This document shows, in pieces, positions 26,312-36,124 of a stretch of 64,000 nucleotides of DNA. Under the pieces are notes generated by a model. That model did no database searches. It was not told the DNA's origin and saw only the letters and a program-made list of their open reading frames with translations. Origin of the DNA: Parabacteroides sp. Marseille-P3160 (lineage in GTDB: Bacteria > Bacteroidota > Bacteroidia > Bacteroidales > Tannerellaceae); the NCBI RefSeq assembly GCF_900162725.1, contig NZ_LT799418.1, positions 3,755,856-3,819,855 of the forward strand. Direction: 5' to 3'. The number at the start of each line of letters is the position of its first letter. Position 1 is the stretch's first letter. Made by a program: the position numbers and the translations under genes.

Positions 26312-26837
26312 GAATAATGAGTACATTAGTCCTGCTTACAATGTCAGACGGGTTCCGATAGAAAAAATAAGAGCAAATGCATATAATCCCAATGTAGTTG
26401 CACCTCCGGAAATGGAACTTCTGGAACTTTCCATTTGGGAAGACGGGTATACGATGCCGTGTGTCTGCTATTATTGTTCTGAAGAAGACAGATACGAACT
26501 TGTAGATGGATTCCACAGATATATGGTAATAAAAACATCGCAACGCATTTATAATCGGGAAAAAGGTTGCCTGCCTGTAACGGTGATTAACAAAGATCTG
26601 TCCAATCGAATGGCTTCAACCATCAGGCATAACCGGGCCCGAGGGATACATAGCATTGAACTTATGACCAATCTGGTAAGCGAACTCAAAAAGGCAGGAA
26701 TGAGTGATGCATGGATTATAAAGAATATCGGCATGGATAAGGATGAACTACTTAGGCTTAAACAGATTTCGGGTTTAGCCGCTCTATTTGCGGATAAAGA
26801 TTTTAGCATTCCCGAAAGACACGCTAAGATTTTTTAG
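26304..26837 (+). CDS. IbrB-like ParB/Srx-fold protein
   Basis: A 177-residue protein with a ParB N-terminal-like fold: VRRVPIEKIRANAYNPNVV at the start, the short acidic block ELSIWEDGYTMPCV, and LVDGFHRYMV in place of the ParB GxHRR box. A later block STIRHNRARGIHSIELM and helices IIKNIGMDKDELLRLKQISG form a DNA-binding-like end. This matches the IbrB partner of IbrA. ParB-fold proteins bind CTP or act as nucleases or regulators; which applies here is unknown. Start overlaps the IbrA-like stop by 8 nt. A perfect palindrome that can end transcription follows 25 nt after the stop. Confidence 0.8.
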   Translation: MNENNEYISPAYNVRRVPIEKIRANAYNPNVVAPPEMELLELSIWEDGYTMPCVCYYCSEEDRYELVDGFHRYMVIKTSQRIYNREKGCLPVTVINKDLSNRMASTIRHNRARGIHSIELMTNLVSELKKAGMSDAWIIKNIGMDKDELLRLKQISGLAALFADKDFSIPERHAKIF

Positions 26838-26862
26838 CTAAAAAGAGCATTGCGCCGCCCTG

Positions 26863-26906
26863 AAAAAGGAATATACTCGATCAATTGATCGAGTATATTC
26901 CTTTTT
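26863..26906. terminator. Perfect 44-nt palindrome, likely bidirectional terminator
   Basis: Arms AAAAAGGAATATACTCGATC-AA and TT-GATCGAGTATATTCCTTTTT are exact reverse complements with no spacer. In RNA it gives a long hairpin with a T-run on either strand. It lies between the convergent ibrB-like and sufD genes, so it can end both transcripts. Confidence 0.75.
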
Positions 26907-26910
26907 GATA

Positions 26911-26948
26911 TTGAGTGCACTCAATTTTTCCCGTACAAGTCATGACTT
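26911..26948. repeat. Two further perfect palindromes beside the 44-nt one
   Basis: TTGAGTGCACTCAA (26911-26924) and AAGTCATGACTT (26937-26948) are exact palindromes with no loop, within 42 nt of the long palindrome and before the sufD 3' end. They are better suited to binding a dimeric protein than to forming RNA hairpins, though the first is followed by a T-run on the plus strand. Confidence 0.55.
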
Positions 26949-26972
26949 TGGGGACAGCCTTTCCTCTCCGGT

Positions 26973-28319
26973 TCACATTTTTATTTTGTGACAGGTCGAA
27001 CACCTGGCCAATTCGCCGCGAAAACGTTTTTCTACCAATTCATGTAGACGGCTCTTCAAAGCATCCAAACGTACATGGTCGATGACATCGGACGTAAAAG
27101 CGACACTCAACATCAAACGTGCTTCTTCTTTGGAGATTCCACGACTCTGCATATAAAACAAGGCATTTTCATCGATTTGTCCGGTCGTCATACCGTGCGA
27201 ACATTTCACATCGTCGGCATAGATTTCCAATTGAGGCTTACTGAACATCCGTGCTTCCCGTGTCATACATAAGTTACGATTATTCTGATAAGCCTGCGTT
27301 TTCTGGGCATCCTTCGCCACATAGATCCGTCCGCTAAAAGCTCCGACGGAACGATCGTTCAACACATTCTTGAAAAGTTCATTACTGGTACAGTGAGGAA
27401 CGGCATGATTGATATAGGTATACGTATCTACCTGTTGCTCCCTGTCTAATATAGACATCCCGCAAAGGTAAGTTTGGGCCCCTTCTCCGTTGAGATCGAT
27501 ATAATAATTGTTACGGCTCAAACCATTGTTCAACGTAATTCCATCCACCAGAACATTCGATGAAGCGCCCTGCTCTACATGAAGCGAAGAAAACCGGGTG
27601 GTCGAGACACTGCTTTCTTCCAAATCATAAAAATCGAAGTAAGCGCCTTCAGCGGCAAAAATCTCCACCACTTGTGTCGACAGGAACTTTACATCATCAA
27701 TGCTATGGTCACAAACCAAAAGCCGGGCTTCGGAATGAGGTTCCATAATTACCAACATCCTCCGGTTTGCCATCAAATCACGATCACTCCTGAAAATATT
27801 AATCAACTGAATCGGGCGTTCTACCTTCACACCTTCCGGAACATAAAGGACAAAACCATCCTGGGCAAGCATCGTATTCAATGCAATCACTCCGTCCTTT
27901 GAAAAAGAGGCGGCTTTGCCATAATACCGGGAAACCAGTTCCGGATGCTGTTCCGCAAAGCTTTTCAGGCTTCCGGCAAAAACGCCCGGAGGGAAAACTA
28001 CATTCGGTTGATTTCTCTCATAAAAAGAATCATTGACAATGAAATACAAGGAAGTACTCAAGTTGGGAACATCGCAACAAAATACATCTTCCGGATTGAC
28101 GGGTACCGGCTTCCGGCTCAGGTTCAGCCCATAATCAGGCGCGAACGAGCGGGCGACGTCCGTATATTTGTAATCCTCTCCTTTCAAAGAAGGGAATCCG
28201 AGTCGCTCAAAAGCTTCGAAAGCGTCCTTACGAAAATGGTTGAGCACAGGGGAGCTATGCTTGCAAATCAAGTCCTCATACTGTGTAAACAGATCAATAT
28301 AGGATTGTTCGGCTCTCAT
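26973..28319 (-). CDS. sufD: Fe-S cluster assembly protein SufD
   Basis: A 448-residue scaffold subunit of the SufBCD complex, which builds Fe-S clusters in the cytoplasm. Family marks: central beta-helix blocks such as GFVLYVPEGVKVERPIQLIN and VEIFAAEGAYFDFYDLEES, NRNLCMTREARMFSKPQLEI, then ADDVKCSHGMTTGQIDENAL and FYMQSRGISKEEARLMLSVA, where the His of CSHG is conserved in SufB and SufD. It starts 1 nt after the sufC stop. It is the last gene of a long operon. No sufS (cysteine desulfurase) follows it in this window; the cassette and palindromes lie there instead. Confidence 0.95.
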   Translation of the reverse strand: MRAEQSYIDLFTQYEDLICKHSSPVLNHFRKDAFEAFERLGFPSLKGEDYKYTDVARSFAPDYGLNLSRKPVPVNPEDVFCCDVPNLSTSLYFIVNDSFYERNQPNVVFPPGVFAGSLKSFAEQHPELVSRYYGKAASFSKDGVIALNTMLAQDGFVLYVPEGVKVERPIQLINIFRSDRDLMANRRMLVIMEPHSEARLLVCDHSIDDVKFLSTQVVEIFAAEGAYFDFYDLEESSVSTTRFSSLHVEQGASSNVLVDGITLNNGLSRNNYYIDLNGEGAQTYLCGMSILDREQQVDTYTYINHAVPHCTSNELFKNVLNDRSVGAFSGRIYVAKDAQKTQAYQNNRNLCMTREARMFSKPQLEIYADDVKCSHGMTTGQIDENALFYMQSRGISKEEARLMLSVAFTSDVIDHVRLDALKSRLHELVEKRFRGELARCSTCHKIKM

Positions 28320-28320
28320 A

Positions 28321-29076
28321 TTACTCTCCCTCCACTTCTTTTTTTATCCAGTCATACCCTTTCTCCTCTAATTCCAAAGCAAGTTCCGGACCGGCAGATT
28401 TCACGATGCGCCCTTTGTAAAGAACGTGTACAAAATCCGGTTTAATATATTCCAACAACCGCTGGTAATGGGTAATGACAATCGTTGCATTCCGAGGTGT
28501 TTTTAAATGATTCACACCCTTTGCTACAATCCGCAAGGCGTCAATATCCAAACCGCTATCCGTTTCATCCAGAATAGCCAATGTAGGTTCCAGCATCGCC
28601 ATCTGGAAGATTTCATTTCTTTTCTTTTCTCCTCCGGAAAAGCCTTCGTTCACACTCCGGCTGGTTAGTTTGCTGTCCATCTCCACCAATTCACGCTTTT
28701 CACGCATCAACTTCAGGAAATCGGTAGCCGATACCGGAGATTCTCCTTTATACTTACGATGCTCATTTACAGCCGATCGCATAAAATTCACCATACTTAC
28801 CCCCGGAATCTCCACCGGATATTGGAAACTGAGGAAAATCCCTTCGCAACTCCGTTCTTCGGGAGAAAGCTCCAGCAGATCCTTTCCCTCGAAAGTCACT
28901 TCTCCTTCGGTCACTTCAAAAGCCGGATTTCCGACCAATACGCTACTCAGCGTACTCTTACCGGAACCGTTCGGCCCCATAATTGCATGTATTTCTCCGG
29001 CTTTAACAAAAAGATCAATTCCCTTTAATATTTCCTTGCCATCGACATTGGCATGCAAATTCTTTATATCTAACAT
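28321..29076 (-). CDS. sufC: Fe-S cluster assembly ATPase SufC
   Basis: A 251-residue ABC-type ATPase that powers the SufBCD scaffold. Walker A GPNGSGKST at 34-42, Q-loop FLSFQYPVEIPG, signature FSGGEKKRNE at 146-155, Walker B LAILDETDSGLD from 167, and the switch His in IVITHYQRLLEYI are all intact. The length is normal. It lies 16 nt after sufB and 1 nt before sufD in the operon. Confidence 0.97.
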   Translation of the reverse strand: MLDIKNLHANVDGKEILKGIDLFVKAGEIHAIMGPNGSGKSTLSSVLVGNPAFEVTEGEVTFEGKDLLELSPEERSCEGIFLSFQYPVEIPGVSMVNFMRSAVNEHRKYKGESPVSATDFLKLMREKRELVEMDSKLTSRSVNEGFSGGEKKRNEIFQMAMLEPTLAILDETDSGLDIDALRIVAKGVNHLKTPRNATIVITHYQRLLEYIKPDFVHVLYKGRIVKSAGPELALELEEKGYDWIKKEVEGE

Positions 29077-29092
29077 GTTTTTTATTTATTTA

Positions 29093-30538
29093 TTATCCGA
29101 CACTACCTTCCAGAGAAATAGAGAGAAGCTTCTGAGCCTCTACGGCAAACTCCATAGGCAGTTTATTCATTACTTCACGCGCATATCCGTTTACAATCAG
29201 GCCAACGGCTTCTTCAGTCGTTATCCCCCGCTGATTACAATAAAACAACTGTTCTTCGCTAATCTTGCTTGTCGTCGCTTCATGCTCTATGACCGCCGTT
29301 TCATTCTGAATATCGGCATACGGGAATGTATGGGCCCCGCAAGTAGAACTCAACAAAAGGCTGTCGCATTGGCTATGGTTGCGGGCGCCTTCGGCACGAG
29401 GAACAACTTTCACCAAACCGCGATAACTGTTCTGGCTGAATCCGGCGGAAATTCCTTTCGAGACAATCGTACTACGCGTATTCTTCCCCAGATGGATCAT
29501 CTTGGTACCCGTATCGGCCTGTTGGTAATGGTTCGTTACGGCAACCGAATAAAACTCTCCGACCGAATTATCCCCGGCCAAAATGCAACTGGGATATTTC
29601 CATGTAATCGCAGAGCCGGTTTCCACCTGTGTCCAGGAAATTTTACTTCCTTCCCCTTTGCACAAACCGCGTTTGGTTACAAAATTATAAATACCGCCTT
29701 TCCCTTCTTTATCCCCCGGATACCAGTTCTGTACCGTGGAATATTTCACTTCGGCATGTTCCAGGGCGATAATTTCCACAATCGCGGCATGCAGTTGGTT
29801 TTCATCCCGCATCGGAGCTGTACATCCTTCCAGATAACTTACATAAGACTCGTCATCCGCCACAATCAGTGTACGCTCGAACTGTCCCGTATTCGCCGCA
29901 TTAATACGGAAATACGTACTCAGCTCCATCGGACAGCGTACTCCTTTGGGGATATAAACAAACGAGCCGTCCGAAAAGACAGCCGAATTCAACGCCGCAA
30001 AAAAGTTATCCCGGTAACTCACAACGCTGCCGAGGAAGCGTTTTACCAAGTCGGGATGATGCTTGACAGCCTCGCTGAAAGAGCAAAAGATAATTCCTTT
30101 TTCTGCCAGCACGTCTTTAAAAGTCGTCTTGACGGAAACACTATCCATAACGGCATCCACAGCCATTCCGCTCAGAATCTTCTGTTCCTCCAGAGGAATC
30201 CCCAGCTTATCAAATGTCTTCAGCAACTCCGGATCTACTTCATCCAGGTTTTTAGGTCCTTCTTTCCTCCTTGGGGCGGCATAATAAATGATATCCTGAT
30301 AATCGATGGAGGGAATAGACAAATGCGGCCACACGGGCATTTCCATCGTCTGCCAATGCCTATAGGCTTTGAGGCGAAAATCAAGGAGCCACTCAGGCTC
30401 TTCTTTTTTCGCGGAGATCGCCCGGATAATGTCTTCGTTGAGTCCTTTGGGAATCGTATCCGTATCGACGTCCGTGACAAATCCGTATTTATAGTCTCCG
30501 CTTGTTACTTCATTCAGTATATTATTGGAATCTTGCAT
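29093..30538 (-). CDS. sufB: Fe-S cluster assembly scaffold SufB
   Basis: A 481-residue scaffold protein on which new Fe-S clusters form. SufB-specific blocks are [18 protein letters not shown] near the N-terminus, [40 protein letters not shown], and the C-terminal [20 protein letters not shown] with [15 protein letters not shown]. It lies 21 nt after cvpA and 16 nt before sufC. The order sufB-sufC-sufD behind infB is familiar in Bacteroidales. Confidence 0.97.
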   Translation of the reverse strand: MQDSNNILNEVTSGDYKYGFVTDVDTDTIPKGLNEDIIRAISAKKEEPEWLLDFRLKAYRHWQTMEMPVWPHLSIPSIDYQDIIYYAAPRRKEGPKNLDEVDPELLKTFDKLGIPLEEQKILSGMAVDAVMDSVSVKTTFKDVLAEKGIIFCSFSEAVKHHPDLVKRFLGSVVSYRDNFFAALNSAVFSDGSFVYIPKGVRCPMELSTYFRINAANTGQFERTLIVADDESYVSYLEGCTAPMRDENQLHAAIVEIIALEHAEVKYSTVQNWYPGDKEGKGGIYNFVTKRGLCKGEGSKISWTQVETGSAITWKYPSCILAGDNSVGEFYSVAVTNHYQQADTGTKMIHLGKNTRSTIVSKGISAGFSQNSYRGLVKVVPRAEGARNHSQCDSLLLSSTCGAHTFPYADIQNETAVIEHEATTSKISEEQLFYCNQRGITTEEAVGLIVNGYAREVMNKLPMEFAVEAQKLLSISLEGSVG

Positions 30539-30559
30539 TACTCATACATCATTAAATAG

Positions 30560-31051
30560 TTATTCTCCTTTATTAAACAAGTCATTCGGATAAATGGTTG
30601 GGACAATATTGCGTACGGTAAAATAAAACCGGGATTCAACCTTCGTTTCCAATGAAATAAAAGAAGATTTGGGATCAAGGACTTCCAATAAGTTCAAAAA
30701 TAAACTTAAAAAAAAGAGGGTTGCAATCAGGCCGAAAACTCCACCGACCAAATGGTTGAATAAACTGAGCGGAGTAACCTCCAATACCCGATGGACAATT
30801 TCACCCGTAGAAACCACAATGCCTACGATCAGCAGGAAAGCCAATACATAACTCCCGATCATCGCCGCTTCCTGTGGGAACCAATCCGATTTAAGCAAAT
30901 GCTCTCTTACCCAGACCGCCACTTCCGCACAAAAATAAATGGCCGCCAATAAGGCTATAAGCGAAATAACCTGTCTGACTAATCCGTCAGACAGGCCTTT
31001 TATCAATCCGATCACTGCCAGACACAACAAACTAATGTCTAACCAGTTCAT
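30560..31051 (-). CDS. CvpA-family membrane protein
   Basis: A 163-residue inner-membrane protein with about four transmembrane segments: WLDISLLCLAVIGLIKGLSD, VISLIALLAAIYFCAEVAVW, MIGSYVLAFLLIVGIVVSTG and LVGGVFGLIATLFFLSLFLN. The GLIKGLSDGLVRQVISL start is typical of CvpA, named for colicin V production in E. coli and later tied to envelope stress and purine-operon contexts; its molecular role is not settled. It sits between infB (9 nt) and sufB (21 nt). Confidence 0.85.
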   Translation of the reverse strand: MNWLDISLLCLAVIGLIKGLSDGLVRQVISLIALLAAIYFCAEVAVWVREHLLKSDWFPQEAAMIGSYVLAFLLIVGIVVSTGEIVHRVLEVTPLSLFNHLVGGVFGLIATLFFLSLFLNLLEVLDPKSSFISLETKVESRFYFTVRNIVPTIYPNDLFNKGE

Positions 31052-31060
31052 ATCCTTTAA

Positions 31061-34000
31061 TTATAAAGTCTTCCGAATTTCCGTCTCCTCAAAAGCTTCA
31101 ATGATGTCGCCTACCTGAATGTCATTATAGTTGGTAAGGGAAATACCGCAATCCAAACCGGCCGTAACCTCCTTCACTTCATCTTTGAAGCGCTTCAAGG
31201 AGGCTATTTCACCTGTATGGATCACAATACCGTCGCGGATCACCCGGACTTTATTGCTTCGCTTGATCTTACCTTCTTTCACGACACATCCGGCAACCGT
31301 CCCTACTTTAGTAATTTTAAATACTTGCTGGACATCCACATTTCCGCATATTTCTTCTTTGATCTCCGGAGACAACATACCTTCCATCGCACTCTTCACC
31401 TCATTGATCGCATCATAGATGATCGAATACAAACGTATTTCGACGCCTTCTTTCTCCGCCATCCGGCGGGCCAATAAGGCCGGTCGTACTTGGAAACCGA
31501 TAATAATCGCGTCGGAAGCGGCCGCAAGAACCACATCCGATTCCGAGATTTGTCCCACCGCCTTATGAATCACGTTCACCTGTATCTCTTCGGTCGACAG
31601 ACGTATCAAGGAGTCCGACAAAGCCTCTACCGAACCGTCCACATCTCCCTTGACAATGACATTCAGTTCCTGGAAGTTTCCGACAGCAATACGCCGTCCG
31701 ATATCATCCAGCGTAAGCATCTTCTGCGTACGCAATCCCAGTTCGCGTTGCAATTGTTCCCGGCGGTTTGCAATTTCACGCGCCTCCTGCTCCGTCTCCA
31801 TCACGTTAAACAGGTCGCCGGCCTGCGGCGCTCCATCTAATCCAAGGATCAGTACCGGTTCCGAAGGACCGGCCGTTTCCACACGCAGGTTACGTTCGTT
31901 GAACATCGCCTTTATGCGCCCGTGATGCGTACCGGCCAGGACGACATCGCCGATCTTCAAAGTCCCGTTCTCAACCAAGATGGTCGCCACGTATCCGCGC
32001 CCTTTATCCAACGACGATTCAATGACGGAACCGCTGGCACGTCTTTTCGGATTGGCTTTCAGATCCAGCAAATCGGCTTCAAGCAACACTTTTTCAAGAA
32101 GTTCCTGAACGCCGATCCCTTTCTTGGCCGAAATTTCCTGACATTGGTACTTTCCTCCCCAATCTTCAACCAGATAATTCATCCCCGCCAGTTCTTCTTT
32201 GATCTTTTCCGGATTAGCATGGGGCTTATCTATTTTGTTAATGGCAAAAACGATCGGAACGCCCGCAGCCGAAGCATGGTTGATCGCTTCAACCGTCTGT
32301 GGCATCACATTATCGTCCGCAGCTATAATGATAATGGCGATATCCGTCACTTTCGCTCCACGGGCACGCATGGCCGTAAAAGCTTCATGCCCCGGCGTAT
32401 CCAGGAAGGTGATGCGCCGCCCGGAAGCCAGTTTTACATTGTATGCCCCGATATGTTGCGTAATCCCTCCGGCCTCACCAGCAATGACGTTTGCATTACG
32501 GATATTATCCAGCAATGATGTCTTACCGTGGTCTACGTGTCCCATGACCGTCACGATCGGCGGACGAGATACCCAATCATCTTCATTATCTTCCTCTTCC
32601 TTGATGGCGTCAATTACTTCGGCGCTCACATATTCGGTCTTGAAGCCGAACTCGTCGGCTACTATATTGATGGTCTCCGCATCCAGGCGCTGGTTGATAG
32701 AAACCATAATACCGATACTCATACAGGTCGAGATAACCTGCGTAACCGGTACATCCATCATGTTCGCCAAGTCGTTGGCGGTAACAAACTCCGTCAGTTT
32801 CAGGATGCGGCTTTCCCTTTCCTCCTGCTCCAACAGTTCATGCTCACGTCTTTCGGCGGCGTCCCGTTTATCCCGGCGGTATTTCGCACCTTTTCCGGCC
32901 TTACTCCCTTTATTGGTCAGGCGGGCTAAGGTTTCCTTGATCTGCTTTTGTACATCTTCCTCATTCACTTCGGCTTTCACCGGTTTCTTCAGATGCTGCG
33001 TGCGGCGTTCATGCGTCGGACGAACGTTCGTGCCCGGAGTATTGGATATATCCACCCGGTCTTTCTTGATCCGCTTCCGTTTCTTCTTTCCGTCCGCGTC
33101 CGCAGAACCTCCGGCGGCATTCTGTGCCGATTTCAGGATTACAACCTTCTTAATGCCCGGAGCGGACGAATGACCCGTTCCATTCTGGTCGGATGTCGAG
33201 GCTGCCGACCGGGCCTTGTGTTCGTTGAATTTTTCCCGTTTCTCTTCCCGTTCTTTTTTCCGTTCTTCCTTGGTCTTCTTTTTAGGGCGGGTAGACTGGT
33301 TCAATGAATCCAGATTGATCTTTCCGGTGACCTTAATCTTCGATTCGAATTTGGGCGTACCGATACGAAAGATCGTTTCTTCCTCCGCCGAAGCGGCTTC
33401 AGGCTCCGCCGGCTTTTCAACGGAAGGAGAAGGAGGCGGTACGGTTTCTTTTTCCGGTTCCTTGGCGACGGTTTTCTCCGGTTCTTTGGCGGCAGCAACC
33501 GGCTCCGTCTTTTCAGCGACTGCAGCCGGCTCTGTGACGGCGGCTTCAGGTTTTACTTTCTTCTCTGATTCCTCCGCTTTACGCACAGGCTCTTCTATTG
33601 TCTTTGTTTCCACGGCCTCTTTTTCTACAGTCTGTTCTTTTTCCGGCGCTTTTTCCTTGGGCTGTTCTTCTTCCTTCGGAGAAGGTTTGCCGGCCAAAAC
33701 GTCTTCCTGTTTATATATATGCACGCGAGGAGCATCCAAATCAATGTGCCCCTTCGTTACTATTTTGGGAATAAATTCTTTTGGTATTTCCGTCTTGATC
33801 AGTTCCGGCTTTTTCTCCTCTTCCTTTTTCTCCTCTTTCTTCGGATGTTTGATTGAAGAGGCAGGTGTAGGCGCCGACGGGGTTATTTGGTTCATCAATC
33901 TTTTCCGTTCCGCTTCGGACAGATCTTTCCCAAACTCATTCACGAGCAAAGTATACTGTTCATCACTGATCTTCATGTTGGGGTTGCTCTCAACAGGAAA

Positions 34001-34081
34001 ACCTTTCCCGTGCAGGAAATCGACGACCGTCGTAATTCCTACGTTCAAGTCTCTTGTTACTTTAATTAATTTTATAGGCAT
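31061..34081 (-). CDS. infB: Translation initiation factor IF-2
   Basis: A 1006-residue GTPase that places initiator tRNA on the 30S subunit. Domains: N-terminal IF2-N ([20 protein letters not shown]), a long charged linker rich in K, E, P and A at about 70-400, a second IF2-N-type segment ([20 protein letters not shown]), then the G domain from about residue 505 with G1 [10 protein letters not shown]3 DTPGHEAF and G4 NKID. The EF-Tu-like domain II, domain III and C-terminal domain with [20 protein letters not shown] follow. The long linker explains the large size and is normal for Bacteroidales. It lies 20 nt after nusA and 9 nt before cvpA. Confidence 0.97.
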   Translation of the reverse strand: MPIKLIKVTRDLNVGITTVVDFLHGKGFPVESNPNMKISDEQYTLLVNEFGKDLSEAERKRLMNQITPSAPTPASSIKHPKKEEKKEEEKKPELIKTEIPKEFIPKIVTKGHIDLDAPRVHIYKQEDVLAGKPSPKEEEQPKEKAPEKEQTVEKEAVETKTIEEPVRKAEESEKKVKPEAAVTEPAAVAEKTEPVAAAKEPEKTVAKEPEKETVPPPSPSVEKPAEPEAASAEEETIFRIGTPKFESKIKVTGKINLDSLNQSTRPKKKTKEERKKEREEKREKFNEHKARSAASTSDQNGTGHSSAPGIKKVVILKSAQNAAGGSADADGKKKRKRIKKDRVDISNTPGTNVRPTHERRTQHLKKPVKAEVNEEDVQKQIKETLARLTNKGSKAGKGAKYRRDKRDAAERREHELLEQEERESRILKLTEFVTANDLANMMDVPVTQVISTCMSIGIMVSINQRLDAETINIVADEFGFKTEYVSAEVIDAIKEEEDNEDDWVSRPPIVTVMGHVDHGKTSLLDNIRNANVIAGEAGGITQHIGAYNVKLASGRRITFLDTPGHEAFTAMRARGAKVTDIAIIIIAADDNVMPQTVEAINHASAAGVPIVFAINKIDKPHANPEKIKEELAGMNYLVEDWGGKYQCQEISAKKGIGVQELLEKVLLEADLLDLKANPKRRASGSVIESSLDKGRGYVATILVENGTLKIGDVVLAGTHHGRIKAMFNERNLRVETAGPSEPVLILGLDGAPQAGDLFNVMETEQEAREIANRREQLQRELGLRTQKMLTLDDIGRRIAVGNFQELNVIVKGDVDGSVEALSDSLIRLSTEEIQVNVIHKAVGQISESDVVLAAASDAIIIGFQVRPALLARRMAEKEGVEIRLYSIIYDAINEVKSAMEGMLSPEIKEEICGNVDVQQVFKITKVGTVAGCVVKEGKIKRSNKVRVIRDGIVIHTGEIASLKRFKDEVKEVTAGLDCGISLTNYNDIQVGDIIEAFEETEIRKTL

Positions 34082-34101
34082 ATTTTACTTTGTCGTGTTC
34101 T

Positions 34102-35388
34102 TTATTTCTTTGCTTCGTCTTCTCCTCCTTCATCCTCACCCTCAAACTCGGCCGACAGGATAGCAAGGACGTCGTCTACCGTTTGCTCTTCCAGGTCGGC
34201 ACGTTCGATAATCTCTTCGCGTTTCATCGCCAATACCGCTTTCGCGGTATAACAACCGATATTTTTCAACGCATCGATTACCCAGGAGTCGATTTCATCC
34301 GCAAATTCATCCAGGTAAATATCTTCTTCATCCGCGCCTTCCACATCACGGAAGACATCGATCGTATACTCTGTCAACATACAAGCCAGCTTGATATTCA
34401 ATCCTCCTTTTCCGATAGCCAGTGAAACTTCTTCGGGACGAAGAAAGACCTCAGCTCTCTTTTCTTCCTCATTCACCCGAATAGATGAAATTTTGGCAGG
34501 ACTCAAGGCTCGTTGAATGAACAAAGATATATTAGATGTATAGTTAATTACATCTATATTTTCATTTTTTAACTCTCTTACGATTCCATGGATACGGGAA
34601 CCCTTCATTCCGACGCAGGCGCCTACCGGGTCGATCCGGTCGTCATACGACTCGACCGCCACCTTGGCGCGTTCGCCCGGAATACGGGCAATCGCCTTGA
34701 TCGTAATCAGTCCGTCGTTAATTTCAGGTACTTCCAACTCGAACAGGCGTTGAAGGAAGACCTTGTCCGTACGTGAAAGAATGATCTTCGGATTGTTGTT
34801 CACGTTTTCCACCCGTTGTATGACCGCACGTACCGTTTCGCCTTTGCGGTAGAAGTCCGAAGGGATTTGCTCCGATTTGGGAAGCAGCAACTCATTTCCC
34901 TCGTCATCCAGCAACAGGATTTCTTTCTTCCAGACTTGGTACACGTCCGCTGCAATAATGCTTCCGACGCGTTCCTTATATTTAGCGTACAAATTATCCT
35001 TCTGCAATTCAAGTATCTTGGAAGCCAGCGTCTGGCGCAGGTTCAGGATTGCACGACGGCCGAATTTGGCAAAATGTACCTCGTCGGTAACCTCTTCCCC
35101 GACTTCGCAATCCGGATCGATCTCACGCGCTTCACTCAGTTTGGTCTGCAAATTGGCATCCGTCAGTTCATCATCTTCCACGACGATCCGGTTTCTCCAG
35201 ATTTCAAAATCTCCTTTCTCCGGATTGATAATCACGTCATAGTTCTCATCCGTCCCGAACATTTTGGCAATCACATTACGGAATGACTCTTCCAACACAC
35301 TGATCATCGTATCCTTGTCAATATTTTTCAATTCCTTGAATTCCGCCAGCGTATCGATCATGCTGATTGTTTCCTCTTTCTTTGCCAT
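34102..35388 (-). CDS. nusA: Transcription elongation/termination factor NusA
   Basis: A 428-residue RNA polymerase-binding factor for pausing, termination and antitermination. The N-terminal domain (MIDTLAEFKELKNIDKDTMI) is followed by an S1 domain (GSIIAADVYQVWKKEILLLD), then KH domains with RIPGERAKVAVESYDDRIDP, VGACVGMKGSRIHGIVREL and SLAIGKGGLNIKLACMLTEY. A short helical and acidic tail (EFEGEDEGGEDEAKK) ends the protein. It starts 3 nt after the rimP stop. Confidence 0.97.
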   Translation of the reverse strand: MAKKEETISMIDTLAEFKELKNIDKDTMISVLEESFRNVIAKMFGTDENYDVIINPEKGDFEIWRNRIVVEDDELTDANLQTKLSEAREIDPDCEVGEEVTDEVHFAKFGRRAILNLRQTLASKILELQKDNLYAKYKERVGSIIAADVYQVWKKEILLLDDEGNELLLPKSEQIPSDFYRKGETVRAVIQRVENVNNNPKIILSRTDKVFLQRLFELEVPEINDGLITIKAIARIPGERAKVAVESYDDRIDPVGACVGMKGSRIHGIVRELKNENIDVINYTSNISLFIQRALSPAKISSIRVNEEEKRAEVFLRPEEVSLAIGKGGLNIKLACMLTEYTIDVFRDVEGADEEDIYLDEFADEIDSWVIDALKNIGCYTAKAVLAMKREEIIERADLEEQTVDDVLAILSAEFEGEDEGGEDEAKK

Positions 35389-35391
35389 AAT

Positions 35392-35859
35392 TTACTTGAA
35401 TCTAATTAGATATTTTGTCTGTTTTATTTCTTCTTTTTTATAAGTCCGGTCCTCTTCCACGGTAACTTTCCGCTTCACACCTTCCGGTTTTACTTTCTTT
35501 TCGACCGTAAGCACAATCCCCGATTCATCAGCGGATTTAAGGATACCGGTCAGTTTCACTCCGTCATTCAACAGCACCTCCACTTCGTTTCCGATGTTTT
35601 TTACGTACTGCCGGAGCACCTTGAACGGAGCGGTAATTCCCGCCGAACCGACTTCCAACTCATAATCCTCTACATCGCGGTCCAAATGTTCTTCCACATA
35701 GCGGCTCAACTCCACACAATCGTCGATACAGACACCTTCATCATTGTCTATTTCAATCACAATCCGGTTGCCCGCCTTCACCATGACATCCACTAAATAG
35801 TCATCCGAACCGGCCAGCTTCTCCTCCACTATTTGTCTCACTACGCCCTTATCGATCAT
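35392..35859 (-). CDS. rimP: Ribosome maturation factor RimP
   Basis: A 155-residue factor for 30S subunit maturation. Core motifs: VDVMVKAGNRIVIEIDNDEG, CIDDCVELSRYVEEHLDRDV, then YELEVGSAGITAPFKVLRQY (family form EVSSPGxxRPL) and an SH3-like end. The frame is open 19 codons upstream, but ATG 35859 is chosen because the family begins with a MIDKGVVRQIVEEKL-type helix and the upstream piece has no family match. It leads the rimP-nusA-infB-cvpA-sufBCD operon, with a strong promoter 70 nt upstream. Confidence 0.93.
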   Translation of the reverse strand: MIDKGVVRQIVEEKLAGSDDYLVDVMVKAGNRIVIEIDNDEGVCIDDCVELSRYVEEHLDRDVEDYELEVGSAGITAPFKVLRQYVKNIGNEVEVLLNDGVKLTGILKSADESGIVLTVEKKVKPEGVKRKVTVEEDRTYKKEEIKQTKYLIRFK

Positions 35860-35927
35860 ATTGTTTATCCCGTTACAATAAAAGAAGGGGACTACCCGCC
35901 CCCTCCTCATCTTCACTTAATCGCCTG

Positions 35928-35958
35928 CAAATATACAAATCCCTCGTGACTTTGCAAA
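35928..35958 (-). promoter_or_regulatory. Promoter of the rimP-nusA-infB-cvpA-sufBCD operon
   Basis: On the minus strand TTTG (35958-35955), exactly 19 nt, then TATATTTG (35935-35928) form a full Bacteroidales -33/-7 promoter. The expected leader of about 60 nt holds a short GGGG/CCCC hairpin (35884-35900) followed by a T-rich tract just before the rimP start. Confidence 0.78.
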
Positions 35959-36075
35959 ACAATATGAAACAAAAGATTATTCACTATTTTCTATAGAATA
36001 ACGCAGAACCTACCCGACAAGCCGGTAAAAATGGCGGAAGACTTTAATTATACGTATTAAATATGAAAAGCCTTC

Positions 36076-36100
36076 GAAAAAGTGTGAAGGAAATCCTCAC
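36076..36100 (-). terminator. Terminator after the hybrid two-component gene
   Basis: The plus-strand form GTGAAGGAAATCCTCAC gives a 7 bp stem with one bulged A and a tiny loop. On the minus strand it lies 24 nt past the regulator's stop and is followed by a run of five T, so it should end that transcript before the rimP promoter. Confidence 0.6.
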
Positions 36101-36124
36101 AGGGCGTAAGTCATACGGATTTTG

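Noticed and set aside
28670-30559. Long plus-strand open frame of 629 codons opposite sufC and sufB
   Set aside because: It lies wholly antisense to two highly conserved genes, has no recognisable domain and an unnatural composition; it is a shadow frame.
33216-34163. Plus-strand serine- and phenylalanine-rich open frame opposite the infB linker
   Set aside because: It mirrors the low-complexity Lys/Glu/Pro/Ala linker of IF-2 and is not a protein gene.
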